From Oenanthe sinensis (taxonomy: Eukaryota; Streptophyta; Magnoliopsida; Apiales; Apiaceae), in NCBI GenBank assembly GCA_028671895.1, contig CM053809.1:417501-481500 (forward strand): a stretch of DNA of 64,000 nt. The letters run 5' to 3'. The number at the start of each line of letters is the position of its first letter. Position 1 is the first letter of the stretch. The notes below the pieces were generated by a model. It made no database searches and was not told where the DNA came from. It was given only the letters and a program-made list of their open reading frames with translations. The position numbers were made by a program, and so were the translations under genes. This document shows, one piece after another, positions 35,122-46,860 of this stretch.

Positions 35122-38100
35122 ATGGCGGTTTACAAATTGTTAATCTCTCTTTCTGCATTGCTGCTTCTCTTCCTCTTCGTCGGAGCTACGGCGATTCTCA
35201 CCAATTCCGGCGATCTCTCTAACATCCAGTTCGTCTCTCTCTCCCTGTTTCCCTCTCTCTCTCTCCCTGTCTCTCTATCTCTCTCTCCCTCCTTCTCTCT
35301 CTCTCTCTGTCTCTCTCTCTCTCCCTGTCACTCTCTGTTTCTCTCTCTCTCTCCATGTCTCTCTCTCTCCATGTCTCTCTCTCTCCCCGTTTCTCTGTTT
35401 CTCTCTATCTCTCTCGACACACACACTAAATTATCTCCAATTGCGAAAGCAACTATAATGAGTGAGAATGCTTTAAAAGCTACACATGCTCTGTTTTTTA
35501 AGCTACGTGATCTCTACAACACAGCTTTTTGGAGCTAATTTATCAAATTTATCGCGTACTTTTATCGATGATTAGCTCTGTTTCTTCGTAATAATTTGCA
35601 ATTAATCGGCTAAATTATACATATTAGCAACATAATGATGCGTGTAATTGACCTAAAAAGACTCACATTTACTGTTTATACATCTTCCAGGACTGATGAA
35701 AAAGTAGAGCTCAAGAACTCGGTCAACTCGTCAATGGCGCCAAGGTACCGAGTTGACTCACAATATTCACATTTAGATAGATACACAGGAGTGTGTGTAT
35801 ATATAGATCTAACCGTTATGTTAGTTCTTCGGATTCCTATTTGCCGTTTACTGTTATTACAAGTAAGCAAAAGTCCTCATTGGTCTTTTTTATATTTCCA
35901 TTTTTACCCCTACAAAACCCCCTGTATTTTAACTCTATAAGCTATGCCAGGGGTATTTTAGTCATTTAAAAAACTCACACTTCACTCTCTAGATAGTTTC
36001 TCTCTCTAAAAGGTACTCCGTAGTTTTTAGTTAATTTGTGTTGTGAATCCCGAGAAGCATTTTATTAACGGTGGAAGTTAGTAGTACCATTGTCTAGAAT
36101 TTGCAGAACTATTTTGTACTCTTTTATAGAGTGGTTTGTTATTTCTTCGGGTCGGGTCGGGTCTGTTTTGGGTTTTTAACCCAAATGAGTTGATTGAAGA
36201 ATCAGTTTGAAAATTAAAGTAAATGGGCTTGTTGGTTTCCTTTGTTTATGTTATGAATTGAATTGTTGGGTGTATATATGAATTGACTAGAGTATTAATT
36301 TGTGGTTTTTTGTTGTTGATGTTTTAGGTTGGAAGATGTTGATGGTGAAGGTTTAAATGAGCATGCTGTTGCTAACCCAGATGAGGTTGCTTCCATGGTT
36401 GACATGTAAGGAACCCCCTCTATATTTTTGGAGTATCTCATTTTGTCCTTTTCATGAATTTTCTATCCACTCATGTGTGTATATATATATGTATGTAATT
36501 TTCTCTGCAAAATTTGGTATTAAGAGAAATCAAGGATAATGTTTAAATTAAAGAAGAAATAATAATGTTTTCATCTGCTACATTCTTCTGCACAAGTTGT
36601 ATGTCTTGTTTGTTAAGTTGAATCACATGGGGGCTCCTGTATTCCATATCTTAGACATTAAATTTTTACATTCTCTGTTTCTTTTCTGTTTTTTGTTACC
36701 CCACCAACCATGTGTTACAGTACTGTATTAATTTTAATAATGACAGCTATGTAGAAATAGTTGTATTTTACTATGCTTTAGGCTCACCCCTGTTCCACTT
36801 TAACTACCTTGTATTTTATATATGTAGAAGCTTTTGGTTGCTGCTTACCATAGTAGTAAAAGTTTGGAATCATCTGTTGTTGATAAATTTAGATACATAA
36901 TTTTATTGATTGTGTAGTGTTTGCTTTTCTCAATCATGTGTATCTGACTGCTAATTATAGCATGTGTAGCTAATTCAGTATATACTCAAGGGACATCACT
37001 GTCCCTTGAGTATATACTGAATTGTAGAGTGCAAAAATATGAATTTCTTATAAACAGATAATGCTCGTCTAATGTGCATATAAGTCATTTTATCTCCTGT
37101 TTGCATCCTGAGTATGTCACATGGCAGCATCAACCATGTGGGAAGAAAGTAAGAAAAGTAGGCACCTTGAATGTACGATGCTTCCATTAACTTCTAATAA
37201 ACCAACAATATTTGTCCCATTAAACAGGGAAGACCATAATTTCCTTTTGTACAAGGACAAATTAATCTGTTACTGTATCTACCCTATTTTAAAGGTAGTT
37301 AATTATACCGACAGTTTACATAACAAATTTTGATTTTTGAGTATCTATACCTCCAAATGATTTATTCAGTCTTATTTTAGTAAAAAGTCAATAATAGGGG
37401 GGGGACTAATCATCTCTAGTGGCAAATTAATATTTTAAGCCATCTCAACAACTTCGTATCATAGTATGGATCTGTAATCTGTGCTTGTGTTGGTACAAGA
37501 ATCCATGAAGCTAATTGCATTCTTTAATAATGTATTAATCAGTTTAAACATCTATTTATTATTTTACAGGAGCATCAGGAACAGCACTGAGCGAAGGAAA
37601 TTGGGATTTTTTTCCTGCGGAACTGGCAATCCCATTGATGATTGTTGGCGTTGTAACTCTAACTGGCATCGCAACCGCAAGAGGCTTGCTGACTGTGGCA
37701 TTGGTTTTGGCCGAAATGCCATTGGAGGTCGTGATGGTCGCTTCTATGTAGTCACAGATTCTCGTGATGATGACCCTGTTAACCCCAGACCTGGTACGCT
37801 ACGCCATGCTGTTATCCAGGACAGGCCCCTCTGGATTGTGTTCAAGCGCGACATGGTGATACAATTGAAGCAGGAGCTTATCATGAATAGCTTCAAGACA
37901 ATTGATGGTAGAGGGGTGAATGTCCACATTGCTAATGGAGGGTGCATTACCATCCAGTTTGTAACCAATGTTATAATTCATGGTCTGCATATCCATGATT
38001 GCAAACCCACCGGGAATGCTATGGTGAGGAGTTCTCCGACTCATTTTGGGTGGAGGACAATGGCTGATGGAGATGCGATTTCCATCTTTGGATCCAGCCA

Positions 38101-39179
38101 CGTCTGGGTTGATCACAATTCACTATCTAACTGTGCTGATGGCCTTGTCGATGCTGTCATGGGCTCAACTGCCATTACAGTTTCCAATAATCACTTCACC
38201 CACCACAATGAGGTGCATTTATTTTATAAACCGTTTTGACCTAATCTTTCTAGCTGAATCCTTTACTTTGAAGTGCTAAGTTGTGTTATGTGAATCAGGT
38301 TATGCTGTTGGGCCACAGTGATTCCTATGTGAGGGACAAACAAATGCAAGTTACTATTGCATATAACCATTTTGGAGAGGGTCTTATTCAAAGAATGCCA
38401 AGGTAACATACAACTTCCAAGTATATTACTCTTAGTTCTGATATCTCATAATGACAGTGTAAAAGAGTTGTTAAGTAAATATTCTTGTTGTCCCAAATTA
38501 ATATCCGAGTGCATAGATTATATGATTTGGGTATCAAGTCAACATTTTTAGAGTAATTATATAAGAAAAGATAGACTTTGGACCTATTTTTTTTTTCCCT
38601 TTTTAGCTTAACTGGTACTTTATGCTTACATAACTAATTTGGACAGTGGCTTTTTCTGATGTAATACATATACATTGATAAAAATTGCAGATGCAGACAT
38701 GGGTATTTCCATGTAGTCAACAATGACTACACTCACTGGGAGATGTATGCAATTGGTGGAAGTGCAAGCCCTACTATTAACAGCCAAGGAAACAGATACC
38801 TTGCCCCAGCTAATCCTTTTGCAAAGGAGGTACTTCTTCTATCTGGTTTTTCACTTCCGGTTTTTATCGTTTTGACAAAATTAAAATGTTTTACTTGACT
38901 TGAAAAGATTAATAATTCAGCAATTGCTTAATGATATTCATTAATGTGCTTGGGCAGGTGACAAAGCGAGTGGAGACACCTATTGGTCACTGGAAGGGTT
39001 GGAATTGGAGATCAGAGGGTGACTTGTTACTTAATGGAGCCTACTTTACTCCATCTGGAGCTGGAGCTACCTCTAGCTATGCCAGAGCTTCAAGCTTAGG
39101 GGCAAAATCTTCTTCCATGGTCGGTACAATTACTTCTGGAGCTGGCGTTCTTGGCTGTCGCAGAGGCCACCAGTGCTAG
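35122..39179 (+). CDS. Pectate lyase, polysaccharide lyase family 1
   Basis: Seven exons join in frame into 448 codons: 35122-35228, 35691-35744, 36328-36405, 37570-38212, 38299-38402, 38691-38829 and 38958-39179 (TAG). All introns are GT-AG (462, 583, 1164, 86, 288, 128 bp). The enzyme cleaves de-esterified homogalacturonan of the cell wall by calcium-dependent beta-elimination. Visible parts: a secretion signal (residues 1-24, Leu-rich), the plant N-terminal pectate lyase region (about 50-90), and the beta-helix domain from about 120. Calcium ligands are at D246/D248, D270 and D274, the catalytic motif RMPRCR at 326-331 (R-x-P-x-x-R), and the Cys-rich end is CRRGHQC. Length and motifs fit the family and it resembles the Arabidopsis PLL1/5/8/18 group. 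No stop or frameshift. Start: first ATG of a good signal peptide. Confidence 0.93.
35231..35420 (+). repeat. CT-rich microsatellite in intron 1
   Basis: About 190 bp of CTCTCTCT with CCCTGT and CCATGT interruptions, starting right after the first splice donor. Read through, it gives a Ser/Leu repeat, which explains the long frame continuing to 35538; that frame is not coding. Confidence 0.9.
36972..37023. repeat. Perfect 24-bp inverted repeat in intron 3
   Basis: Arms 36972-36995 and 37000-37023 are perfect complements around the 4-base loop TCAC; the inner stem is CTCAAGGGACA and TGTCCCTTGAG. In the pre-mRNA this would fold as a 24-bp hairpin. Confidence 0.95.
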
Positions 39180-41279
39180 CAAACAATCCAAATTGTTACA
39201 TGAAAAAAAGTTTTTTTTTTTCACCCCTTAAAGTCTTTCCGAATTTCCCTTTCCAATTTCATTTTTACTATTATATATATATCAACCCACCTAAATTGTC
39301 ATTTCCACATCATACCCAGTCCTCATTATTACGTCTGCCAAGTGTACAATTAACACATGTCTATGATTTATCTTCCCATATCCCCCCCCAAATGGTTGTG
39401 CAACCTCGGCCTGCTTCAACTGAAAAACAATTTCCATTTAAGAAGTAGGTGCAGAAGTGTTGTCATCATTCTCTCCTTTTCCTTTTCCACCCTAAAAACC
39501 TCATGCATTTCTCCTCTTCCTTGCCACTACTACGACTAGTCGACTACTACCATTGGCCTGCCTACTCACCTTATATATATCCGTAATTTGGTACTTACGT
39601 TATACTGTGTTGGCATTTCAATTTATAGGAACAGAATGAGTTTGTAATTTGTCTTTTGTTAGGTTTTTTGAGTCATATGTAAAAGCTTAGTGTGAATGTC
39701 AAGAATCAGTCGTCAAGGGAAAAAAGAGCCTTTTTAATAGATGCTGCTGCATAGCCTGCTTACTGTCTTGCTGAGATCGTAACAATCAAATCATTATGTT
39801 CAGTTGATATCCTTTTGGTTGTATATGCAATTCCCTGTTTCAAATCTCTAGTATATAAAAACCCTGTTGTGTTTTGTTTTGATTTTACTTTAAGATAGGA
39901 TGTATTAAGATTTTAAGATCCATTTTTAACAGTTTCAACCTGGTTGTGTATGTTAACTTGTGTGTATAGTTGCAGTTGCTTCCCTCTTTTACCTTTATTT
40001 TGAATGATCGGATTTAGGAGGAAACCCCTTTTGCTTTTCACCATTCCCTCTGAAGACTATGAAGACCAAAAAGAAGTGTCAAATATATAAATATACCATC
40101 AATTTGTTGTTCAAACTTCAAAGGCACCTAGCAATCAGCTTTTTCACCTTTTTTACTCCTGGTTGGGGGATTTAAAATTTAGACGGCTAAGATAAGTTGC
40201 TAATTTCATGCTAAGGATGAGGAAATGAGGGAACAAAAAACTAATCAGGTGAGACATGGGCCATGTGCCATGATGTTATGCCTTCCTCTCTCCCTACTAC
40301 TACTCATCATTGGGTCCTTCCTCTTTCCATTTTACCAAACCTTTGCACATGCATACAGCGGTCATACAGGTGTGACATCAATAACTATAACTAACAATAT
40401 TAGCTACTGATAAGACTTTCATAGGGTGTTAGTTTTCATTAAGTGTTAGATGTACCAAAACTTACCAGGCAAAGTTTAATGGGGATTGGTATAGTTGATG
40501 ACTTGATGTGGTAGTTGAATAAGTTCATAATGTCCCAACTAGATCATAATTAGACCTGCAGAACTAATTTTTAGTGTCTTCTGAGTGCAGTGTTGTTTTT
40601 TCCGATTATTCGGTACACAATAAACAATGTTTATTCTTTTTTTTTTTTGACGAAACAATGTTTTATTCTTTAGTAGGTGAAAGTAGTAAATAAACAATGT
40701 TCAAGACTTTTAGAAACGTTCATGAGGATCAAATGAATATGGTCAAAGGAAAGAATATTGACACGAGTATAACACTGCTAATTTGTATCTACATTCAGAT
40801 TCTCTGCAACTGCAAATCTTTTAACATACATTTACCGTAATATCTTGATCAGCTCTTGTGAACAACTTCTTCAAAATTATGTATTACCACCCAGTGCCCA
40901 TGCAAGAGCCAGTACGGCGAATCTTGAATCTTGATTTGCCTCCGTGATAAATATAAATATATAATGATATTACAACACAAAGAATTCAAACTTAAGCACC
41001 CCCACCCGTACAATGATACAACGACGGAACCAGATTTTTTAATATTTGGAGGTTAAAATATTTAATAATATTTTTTTTATTAATAACTTCAGATTAGGTG
41101 AACTTAAAAGTAAAATTTCTTGTGATTTTTAAGGAGTAAGGTATCCCCGGTAGTGATCCAAAAACCCTAATTTAAGGTAAATTATTTCATATTTTGCTCA
41201 GATAGTTATTCAAATTTTGATCCGGAACCAATATTGATCCAAATTTGGAAAGAAGGGATCGAGCAAATTTTTCCAGCTG
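39180..41279. other. 3' UTR and intergenic DNA
   Basis: The first few hundred bases are likely the 3' UTR of the pectate lyase gene, but I cannot fix the poly(A) site. The frames at 39173-39539 and 40225-40410 have no supporting features. A retroposition scar lies at 40624-40671. Confidence 0.5.
40624..40671 (-). repeat. Micro-insertion: T-run plus GACG between direct repeats
   Basis: AAACAATGTTTATTCTTT and AAACAATGTTTTATTCTTT flank a T-run followed by GACG. The insert equals the extreme 3' end of a minus-strand retroposon (compare TTTTTTTGAC at the SINE end near 41306) with its TSD and almost nothing else. Confidence 0.5.
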
Positions 41280-41454
41280 AGTAAAATTTCCAATTTTTTT
41301 TTTTTGACTAATTTGGCTTATAACCTTACAAATGAGTATCTGTTCTAAAGAAATTCTCGGGGTGAGCCAGGATCGAACCCAGGACCTGAGACGACAGAGG
41401 ATAAGCCCTTAACCACTTGGGCTATCCAACCGTGCTCAGTAAAATTTCCAATTT
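41280..41454 (-). mobile_element. tRNA-derived SINE, about 141 bp, perfect 17-bp TSD
   Basis: AGTAAAATTTCCAATTT is repeated at 41280-41296 and 41438-41454. On the minus strand the insert starts GAGCACGGTTGGATAGCCCA and carries an A box (TAGCCCAAGTGG) and a B box (GGTTCGATCC) of RNA polymerase III. A tRNA-unrelated body follows, then GTC and an A tail. This is the standard plan of plant SINEs. Mobilisation would depend on a LINE. Confidence 0.9.
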
Positions 41455-41608
41455 ATTTAAGGGCGTCATGTTTATCTTGAGATGTATGAATACTGATTCA
41501 ATCAAAACTCAATTCATTTTTATCTAGCTTACTCCGGTGTATTTTTGACGTTGTATAGGCTCACAACAGACTTGTTACCACTTGAGATGAACTGAAAACA
41601 CACTAACT

Positions 41609-42048
41609 CATAGAAAATGGAAATATATGGGTCCAATAACTTGTATCCAATCCAAATCACTCTTTTCTATCCAATTGATCGACAGCCCACGACCCACAAA
41701 AAAATCAATAATTTTGATCCGAATAGTTTTATTAAATCCGAAATTTTGGATTTGGATTTTATTAAGTGTTTGTTCTATAATATATTATATTTGGCTATTT
41801 ATTTAATTTAATATTTAATATTTTTTTATATAAATATAATTAATGTTGAACTAATGTCATTTGTGTGTGCCCAATAATATTTAATTTAGATATTTGAAAA
41901 AAATCTGATTCGGTCCGAAATTAGATAAATTTGGATATTGATAATTAAATTTGGATTTAAATATTTTTTTGAGACCAGAAGGTATTTGATTTTGGATTTT
42001 GAATTTTACAAAACCCTATCCAACCCGAATCATTACCATCCCTAGACA
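41609..42048. mobile_element. Degenerate hAT-like element
   Basis: Left end TAGAAAATGGAAATATATGG and inverted right end TAGGGATGGTAATGATTCGG are similar, and the inside repeats TTTGGATTT/TTCGGTCCG motifs. I find no matching 8-bp duplication, so this is tentative. Confidence 0.4.
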
Positions 42049-42113
42049 CGATTGTTAAGACAAAATATTGGCACGTGTTATATTTTAATCTAACTAATTC
42101 TTTTCTGTGCAAC

Positions 42114-43170
42114 TTAGAGTATCTCCAAGGGTGTTAGACATAATCATTAGTTAAAATGATGTAAAATAGTTGTTATGTAAAATTTAATCCACCTATAAGG
42201 AATTGTACTCCAGTAGTATTAACTATAATAAATAGTTATATTCAAAAAATAATTGATTATTATTATTTTAAAATTCAATAATTATATTATAACAATTATA
42301 TTCTATCAGTTATATAGTAATTAATTATATATATATATATACACATAAAAGGAAATATTATAAATTAAATTAAAGTTAGTTATTTTTTTATTCAATACAA
42401 ATTAAAATATAAAGTATAATTAATATAAAAATATTTACTGATAATACTATAACATTTTTATAGATATTTATGAATTTTAAAATAAAAATAAATAATTAGT
42501 ACAATATGCAATAAAATATTTAAAGATAAGAAAAAATAATTAACAAAAATTACTTTTATACATCATAGAACATATACTAAAATTATATTTTATTATATTA
42601 GTATATATGTTTTTATAAATATTTTATATCTATTAAAATAATGATATTAATATTTAATAAATTTGTTTAAGAATAAAACACTATTTTTATATTTAATATT
42701 ATATAAAATTAAAAATATAAAAATAAAATAAAAATTATAATGCATCGAATAAATTATATATATATATATATAAATTAAATATTTAAAAAGTGCCATATAT
42801 ATTTTAAATAATTATATAAGTAATTAATAAATTTGGTTGATAATAAAAAAATAGTTTTACATATAATATTATATAAAATGAAAAATATTAAACATAAATA
42901 AATATTATAAACATATATATTACATATAATATACATGTGTATGTGTAGGATTAAGTTTAAATAATGCAGGGGTAATTACAAATGTTGACGTGAATATTTT
43001 TAGATAACTGGTACAGACTCAACAGATATAGAATAGACGAAACCATGAAATATAAAATTATACCTAACATGATGTAGCCCTTGAAGTGACATATATTTTA
43101 CATATTAGATATAATTGGCTATCACGTAGTCTTTATTGCTAACATGTGGTTAGTGTTGGAGATGCTCTTA
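42114..43170. mobile_element. PIF/Harbinger-type MITE, 1051 bp
   Basis: TTA duplications (42114-42116, 43168-43170) flank ends GAGTATCTCCAAGGGTGTTAG and, inverted, GAGCATCTCCAACACTAACC. The 3-bp TTA TSD with GAGCATCTCCAAC-type ends fits PIF/Harbinger. The inside is extremely AT-rich and has no transposase. Confidence 0.7.
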
Positions 43171-43287
43171 CATGCTAACTTCGAAAATCGAGTTATACAC
43201 ACATATTACTTTAGCGTATTTCTTTTTAGATTTCATGAGATATATTTTCATAATTCACATACTATTTTTCATACTATTTCACATTCT

Positions 43288-43582
43288 AAATTATTTTATT
43301 TAGGTTAAATTTATAATTATATTATTTAAACGACATTCTTTCATTCTCGATAAACTCTAAACCCCAAGTTATATATGTAAAATCATAATAACACTCCTTT
43401 TATTGTAAACCCATTATTTAATAATTCAATTATTGTCAATCATAATATTTTAATAATGGGTTTACAGTAAAAGGAGTGTTAATATGATTTTACATATATA
43501 ACTTAGGGTTTAGAGTTTATCGAGAATGAAAGAATGTCGTTTAAATAATATAATTGTAAATTTAACCTAAATAAAATAATTT
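43288..43582. repeat. Foldback element: about 129-bp near-perfect inverted repeat
   Basis: The arms (43288-43416 and about 43453-43582) differ at only a handful of positions and surround a loop of about 36 bp. The outer ends are AAATTATTTTATTTAGG. A flanking direct repeat TTTCACA (43278-43284, 43581-43587) is possible but partly overlaps the arm. It could be a young foldback MITE; its transcript would make a long hairpin and so small RNAs. Confidence 0.85.
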
Positions 43583-44754
43583 CACAAAAATGTATGTTGT
43601 AATATTATATAACATAACATCCAGTATATTTTTATAATATATTTATTTTATTATTTAATATTAAGAATAATATTAATAAGTTATTACTGATATTATTATT
43701 TGAATATGCATATTTATTTTGTAATTAGGATATTATTATAGGATATTTTCAGTTAAAGGAGAAAAGAAAGAAAAAGGAAATAGAAAAAGAATAGAAAGAA
43801 AAAGGAAAAAGAGTTGGGCTTTAGAAAAACAAGAGATACGTAAGAAGAGCTTGACAGTCATGGAGATGGAGATGGAGATGGAATGGGGGAATAACAAAGC
43901 TTAATTGGAGACCATGGATTTTGGAGTTGTAAGAGTTCGTATGGTTGTGAAATATGGATATCGTGAGAAAATTATGATAATCATCAAGGTCTAAGGTACT
44001 GATATCTTTTCCTTATTCTTTGTCTTCGTATTCATATCATTACTCGACTTCGTATTGTTGCTTATAAATTGTATGTGTATTGTGTATCAATTGTATCCAT
44101 TCTGATTCTTATAAAATTCGTATCTACTTCGTTATTTATCGGATTGTTACGATCTAATTGTGCCTAGAAAAGTTTTTCAATTGTCTACAACTTTCGTTCT
44201 TTGCATTTTCTGAAACTCCGCATGCACGTATGTCAAAATCTGTCTTTTGTGTAATTTGATGTGTTAATTCAGGTTTATATGCTGTAACTTCAAATATTCA
44301 TAGTAAATTGAAATTGTATTCTATTTTTGTGAGTAATATTATTCTGGAAAGATCTATTCGAGCTGTTCGTTCTTTGTTTACATTCCGCTGTCAAATTCTG
44401 TGATCTTGAGATTGTAAATATCAAAATACTACTATAATCAGGTGCTGATTCTGTTCTAACAACACATATTTGTTTGTTTGCTGCATTCGTTATTTTTTCA
44501 TTTTTGACGAGTCTTATCATTCTAGAAAGTTCTCAGATTTGTCTACAAGTTTTGTGTTTTGTGCTTTTTCATTTGGATTCATATGAATAGAGTTAATTGA
44601 TTTCTTTGGTACTGGTCATGTTTGATTTTGTTTTTTATAGTCTAATTTATTTGATATTTGGGTTGGTAATATTCGAGTAAGTTACTTTCAGTTTATTTGT
44701 GATATATGTATTATTATTAGACTTCTTTTCGAGTAATATATATGTAATACTTAC
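43583..44754. other. Intergenic DNA left of element C
   Basis: It contains a purine-rich stretch (43755-43900, with GGAGAT repeats) and otherwise no recognisable gene. The frame at 44290-44520 is unsupported. Confidence 0.5.
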
Positions 44755-45864
44755 TGTTATTTCCCAGAACTATGCCAATATTTGTAGGGGGGTTGAATAC
44801 AAATATTATTTTTTTTATTTATTTTAATATTTGTTACTGATGTTTGAGAATTAGAGAGAATATGTTCGAACAAATTTAAACTGAAAATAAAACTTAACAA
44901 AGAGATTTAAAATTACTGATGGATTAGTTTTTCCATCAGTGTATATTTTTGCTCAATGTTTCTAGGTTAAAATAAACCTAGCTTCGTCTTACAAAGTTAG
45001 AAGATAAACCAACTGTTCTTACAAAGTGCTCTAAGGCTGAACAGTTGATTCAAGAAAAATAGTCTAACTTGTACACGCTTCTAACAATGCTACCACACTT
45101 GTTTATAAACTACAAGTGTGTTCTTACAATTCCTATTTTTGGATTGTTTCTATCTACCTTCCTTTTACCTTTTTCCATTTTAGTAAAAGGTTTGAAAGAC
45201 AGCTACAGATTGAGTTTTCACAATCATTATAGACTGTCTTCCATATGTGTGCTTTTGTCCTTTGGATCTTCAACAGATAGTCCTTCTGTGTTGTCTCAAT
45301 CAATTGATAATTTGCTGTTAAGTATATCAATTGATCCTTCCTTTAATCCATCAACTGATGCTCTTCTTCGATTGATCTTTATATCCATCGATTGATAAAT
45401 AATGACTTATCGATTGATAGATGTTATCAATCGATATATCAATCGATGGGTCTTCACATCAGTTGATGGTCTTCAATACTTGACTTGGCTTCTTCGATTG
45501 ATCTCCTATCCATCGATGCTTCAATATCAATTGATCATCCTTCACTTGTGCAATTTCCTGTCTTCAAATAATTACAATTTGACAGTTTAATCTACACATC
45601 AATTGATGATCTATATCAATCAACTCTAATATCAATTGATAGGAATAATATCAATTGACTTACACCTTATCGATTGAAATAGACTAAGTACACCTATGCT
45701 ACAATCCAAATTATCAGTTGATTCATATAAACACTTCAACTGATACATGGTTTCCTGATCAATTGATATTTATAACTTTCATATCCATTGATCAGTTACA
45801 TCAAATAAAATTTCTATGATTCTAAGATTAGTGTTATCATCAAATTACACGTAGATTCCTAACA
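44755..45864 (-). repeat. LTR of element C (1110 bp, minus orientation)
   Basis: On the minus strand it starts TGTTAGGAATC next to a polypurine-tract variant AGGGGGATAT (45865-45876) and ends ACCCCCCTACAAAT to CTGGGAAATAACA, the end type shared with B and D. A reversed TATA-like GTTTATAAAC is at 45101-45110. About 20 copies of ATCAATTGAT, ATCGATTGAT and close variants crowd 45290-45790. The base string CTTAC at 44750-44754 is the candidate left TSD; its partner was not found. Confidence 0.8.
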
Positions 45865-46049
45865 ATATCCCCCTATTTGTGTCTGTGATATGAACAAGCA
45901 TAAATCTACTTGATGATAACAAAACCCCTAATTATTTTCATTCGGATAGAATCAAGAAATTTAAATAGAACTTTTGAATTTTGAAAGTACCAGTTTGATG
46001 AATAACTTCTGCAAGCTGCTTCAATGTCTTCACCATCTTCATAATCCAA

Positions 46050-46860
46050 TTAGTTTTTCTTCCTTCTCTTCTCAACATTTTCCTTTAATTGCCTCATGAA
46101 AGAACTCCTCAAAATTGCTTCATCTCTGTCAGTTTCTCCAACTTGCCTCACAAGGTAATGTATTTCTTCATCTTTAATTTTATCCAGATATTTGCAGATA
46201 TCAAAGAACTTTGTGTTGCCCTTCATATCTGTAAAAATCATTGCATACTTTGGCTCCAACACCACCTTTTTGACTTGAGACTTCCATAGCTTAAGGGGTG
46301 AATTAGGTTCAGCTTCTGCCTTTGATCTCCTTAACTTTGAAATTTGTTGTTGAATTTCCTGAGTAATTGTTGCGTTGAGTTTGTACTTTCTGTTGAGTAG
46401 AGGAAGGATGGTCTTCAGAACATTGTAGCTTTGCTTCATTATCACTTTCAATGAATAAGTGATTTTCACTCCATTTTCATATCCAACCTCATAGATTCTT
46501 CTTGGTTAGAGGTTGCAGGGTGAGTCCTTACTCCAATCAGCCCTTTCTCACTAATTACTGGTATCCCTTTTAAATCATATCCTTCAATTGTTACCTCCTC
46601 CTTGATTTCTTCTTGTTTACCCTGGAGGTTTTCCTGAACCACTCTTTCTTGAATAGAACTTGACCTTTTCTTAGCCATAGCTAACCCTGAAAAGGAAAGT
46701 CCGCCTCTCATTTTATGGAGAAGGTGTGAGGCAACCCCTTGATAGAAAAAGGCAGGATTCCCTAAAAGATTTAATATTTTTGGATAACCCATCTCAAAGA
46801 GGTGATGCTCCACTAGACAGTGATTTAGCTAAAGCTATTGAGTCTGGTGCTGAGACAGTA
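46050..46860 (-). pseudogene. C-terminal part of ORF3 of element C
   Basis: Two overlapping minus-strand frames (46813-46466 and 46469-46050), separated by a frameshift, lie between an LTR with polypurine tract and older sequence, the ORF3 position. The second frame has a block KYAMIFTDMKGNTKFFDI, then a Lys/Glu-rich end with ...EEIHYLVRQV, like the C-terminal region of ORF3-type proteins of other plants. The first has a weak GYP...FFYQG match to the D protein's GYPEPSFTYWDQ. The element is truncated at about 46860. The function is unknown. Confidence 0.55.

Noticed and set aside
35122..35538. 138-codon frame with a long Ser/Leu repeat
   Set aside because: The first 35 codons are exon 1 of the pectate lyase; the remainder reads through a splice donor into the CT microsatellite of intron 1.
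37799..38116. Minus-strand frames opposite the large pectate lyase exon
   Set aside because: They are shadows of a GC-richer conserved exon and have no homology or features of their own.
41297..41437. Possible tRNA gene on the minus strand (A and B boxes)
   Set aside because: It does not give a full cloverleaf with matching acceptor stem, and it has an A tail and a 17-bp TSD, so it is a SINE.
43755..43900. Purine-rich segment with GGAGAT repeats as a possible exon
   Set aside because: No open frame, splice sites or similarity strong enough to support a gene.
45290..45790. CRISPR-like array of short repeats
   Set aside because: Repeats are 10-bp palindromes with irregular spacing in a plant LTR; no leader, no regular spacers.
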